DNA of 64,000 nt. Origin: a bacterium. Lineage in GTDB: Bacteria; SZUA-79; Acidulodesulfobacterales; Acidulodesulfobacteraceae. Location of the stretch: positions 1 to 64,000 of the forward strand of contig JAJYJI010000005.1 of the NCBI GenBank assembly GCA_021789605.1. The letters are read 5' to 3'. Below are positions 63,605 to 64,000 of this stretch, piece by piece (the first letter of the stretch is position 1; the number at the start of each line of letters is the position of its first letter). The notes below the pieces were generated by a model. It made no database searches. It saw only the letters and a list, made by a program, of their open reading frames with translations, and was not told the origin of the DNA. Made by a program: the position numbers and the translations under genes.

Positions 63605-64000
63605 CTATAAATAAATTCTTTTGTTCGATTTTCCGAAATTAAGGCATATTTCGTAGGGAATTGTTCCGGCGGCGGAAGCGATTTCTTCCAGCGTAATTTC
63701 TTTCTTACCGCTATTTCCGGCTATTATAACCTCGTCTCCGGCTTTTACGCCCTCTATTCCGGTAACGTCCGCCATGGTCAGGTTCATGGTGACTATGCCC
63801 GTTATACCCGCAAATTTGCCGTTTATTAAAAATCTGCCTTTGTTTGACAGAAGCCTCGGAATACCGTTGTCGTATCCGGCAGAAACAATTGCGATAGCCA
63901 TATCTCGCGGGGCTTTATAAGTATTGTTGTAAGAAACGAAACCGCCTTTTAAGACTTTTTTAACCTGAATAACATAGGATTTTAATGTCATCAGCGGTTT
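63605..64000 (-). CDS. alr: Alanine racemase, C-terminal part (runs off the window)
   Basis: The frame is open from the right edge to 63605, with visible residues from KPLMTLKSYVIQVKKVLKGGFVSYNNTYKA. The block is the C-terminal beta domain of alanine racemase: TLKSYVIQVK, IAIVSAGYDNGIPRLLSNKG with the catalytic Tyr of GY-x-D-G-x-P-R, GIVTMNLTMADVTG (usually G-x-x-x-M-D), and AAGTIPYEICLNFG. It makes D-Ala for peptidoglycan. In RICMDMTMVD-type proteins the metal-near Asp reads Asn here (MNLTMAD). The N-terminal barrel with the PLP Lys lies outside the window. Confidence 0.9.
   Translation of the reverse strand, partial: KPLMTLKSYVIQVKKVLKGGFVSYNNTYKAPRDMAIAIVSAGYDNGIPRLLSNKGRFLINGKFAGITGIVTMNLTMADVTGIEGVKAGDEVIIAGNSGKKEITLEEIASAAGTIPYEICLNFGKSNKRIYL

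Overview
This window is a gene-dense stretch of a chromosome from a diderm (Gram-negative) bacterium. LptE, KdsB (LPS), lipoproteins with lipoboxes, SecG, RlpA and a PilB-type ATPase all point to an outer membrane. Base composition is AT-rich, with many A/T homopolymers. Gene order (rpsT near holA, leuS-lptE, carA-carB-greA, the rpsU-cvpA-dnaG-rpoD macromolecular synthesis operon) resembles deltaproteobacterial/Desulfobacterota-like lineages. That placement is inference; there is no rRNA gene here. No phage, IS element or CRISPR array is visible.

Layout. 1-3.8 kb: tail of a GGDEF protein, rpsT, holA (-), secG, tRNA-Leu, an HD-GYP protein (-) and a UPF0173-type hydrolase (-). 4-18 kb: a repeat-rich lipoprotein, gap-pgk-lspA-leuS-lptE, a PAP2 phosphatase (-), a nucleotidyltransferase fused to a degenerate phosphomutase, an active phosphohexomutase, a metallo-beta-lactamase hydrolase and coaBC. 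18-22 kb is the accessory part: a small membrane ORF, a 691-residue internally duplicated lipoprotein with an FN3 domain, palindromic intergenic repeats and a broken Fic gene. 22-27 kb (-): the most interesting locus, described below. 27-34 kb: a frameshifted PilZ gene, rlpA, kdsB, rpmE, thyX, prfA, prmC, murA. 34-42.3 kb: hisG-D-C-B-(amidase)-H-A-F-IE. 42.3-50 kb: rpsU, a frameshifted cvpA, dnaG, rpoD, tRNA-CAU, a Nif3-like gene, a zinc-ribbon coiled-coil gene, an RNase H gene and rnpB. 50-64 kb: lepA, lepB, pyrR-pyrB-pyrC-carA-(radical SAM)-carB, greA, a NifU-like gene, a pilB/gspE gene and the 3' part of alr (-).

The system worth a second look is the six-gene minus-strand operon at 22.2-27.1 kb. 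A consensus sigma70 promoter is followed by a SAM-I (S-box) riboswitch and an intrinsic terminator. Then come a threonine synthase homologue, a MoaD/ThiS ubiquitin-like sulfur carrier fused to a NIL domain, a MoeB-type E1 enzyme, a TusA-like protein, a CysM-like PLP enzyme and a JAMM metalloprotease. The parts match protein-thiocarboxylate amino-acid biosynthesis (CysO/CysM/Mec of Mycobacterium; HcyS/HcyF/HcyD of Wolinella). Three things here are not standard: the carrier's diglycine is internal because of the NIL fusion, control is by S-adenosylmethionine, and the first gene is a threonine synthase homologue whose family substrate is O-phosphohomoserine. I infer a SAM-repressed route to homocysteine/methionine and possibly cysteine, in which the JAMM protease may also have to mature the carrier.

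Three genes are interrupted. Two (cvpA and the PilZ gene) need the same -1 shift inside a poly-T run, which suggests homopolymer miscounting or transcriptional slippage. The third (Fic) has a single in-frame TGA and lacks the catalytic His.
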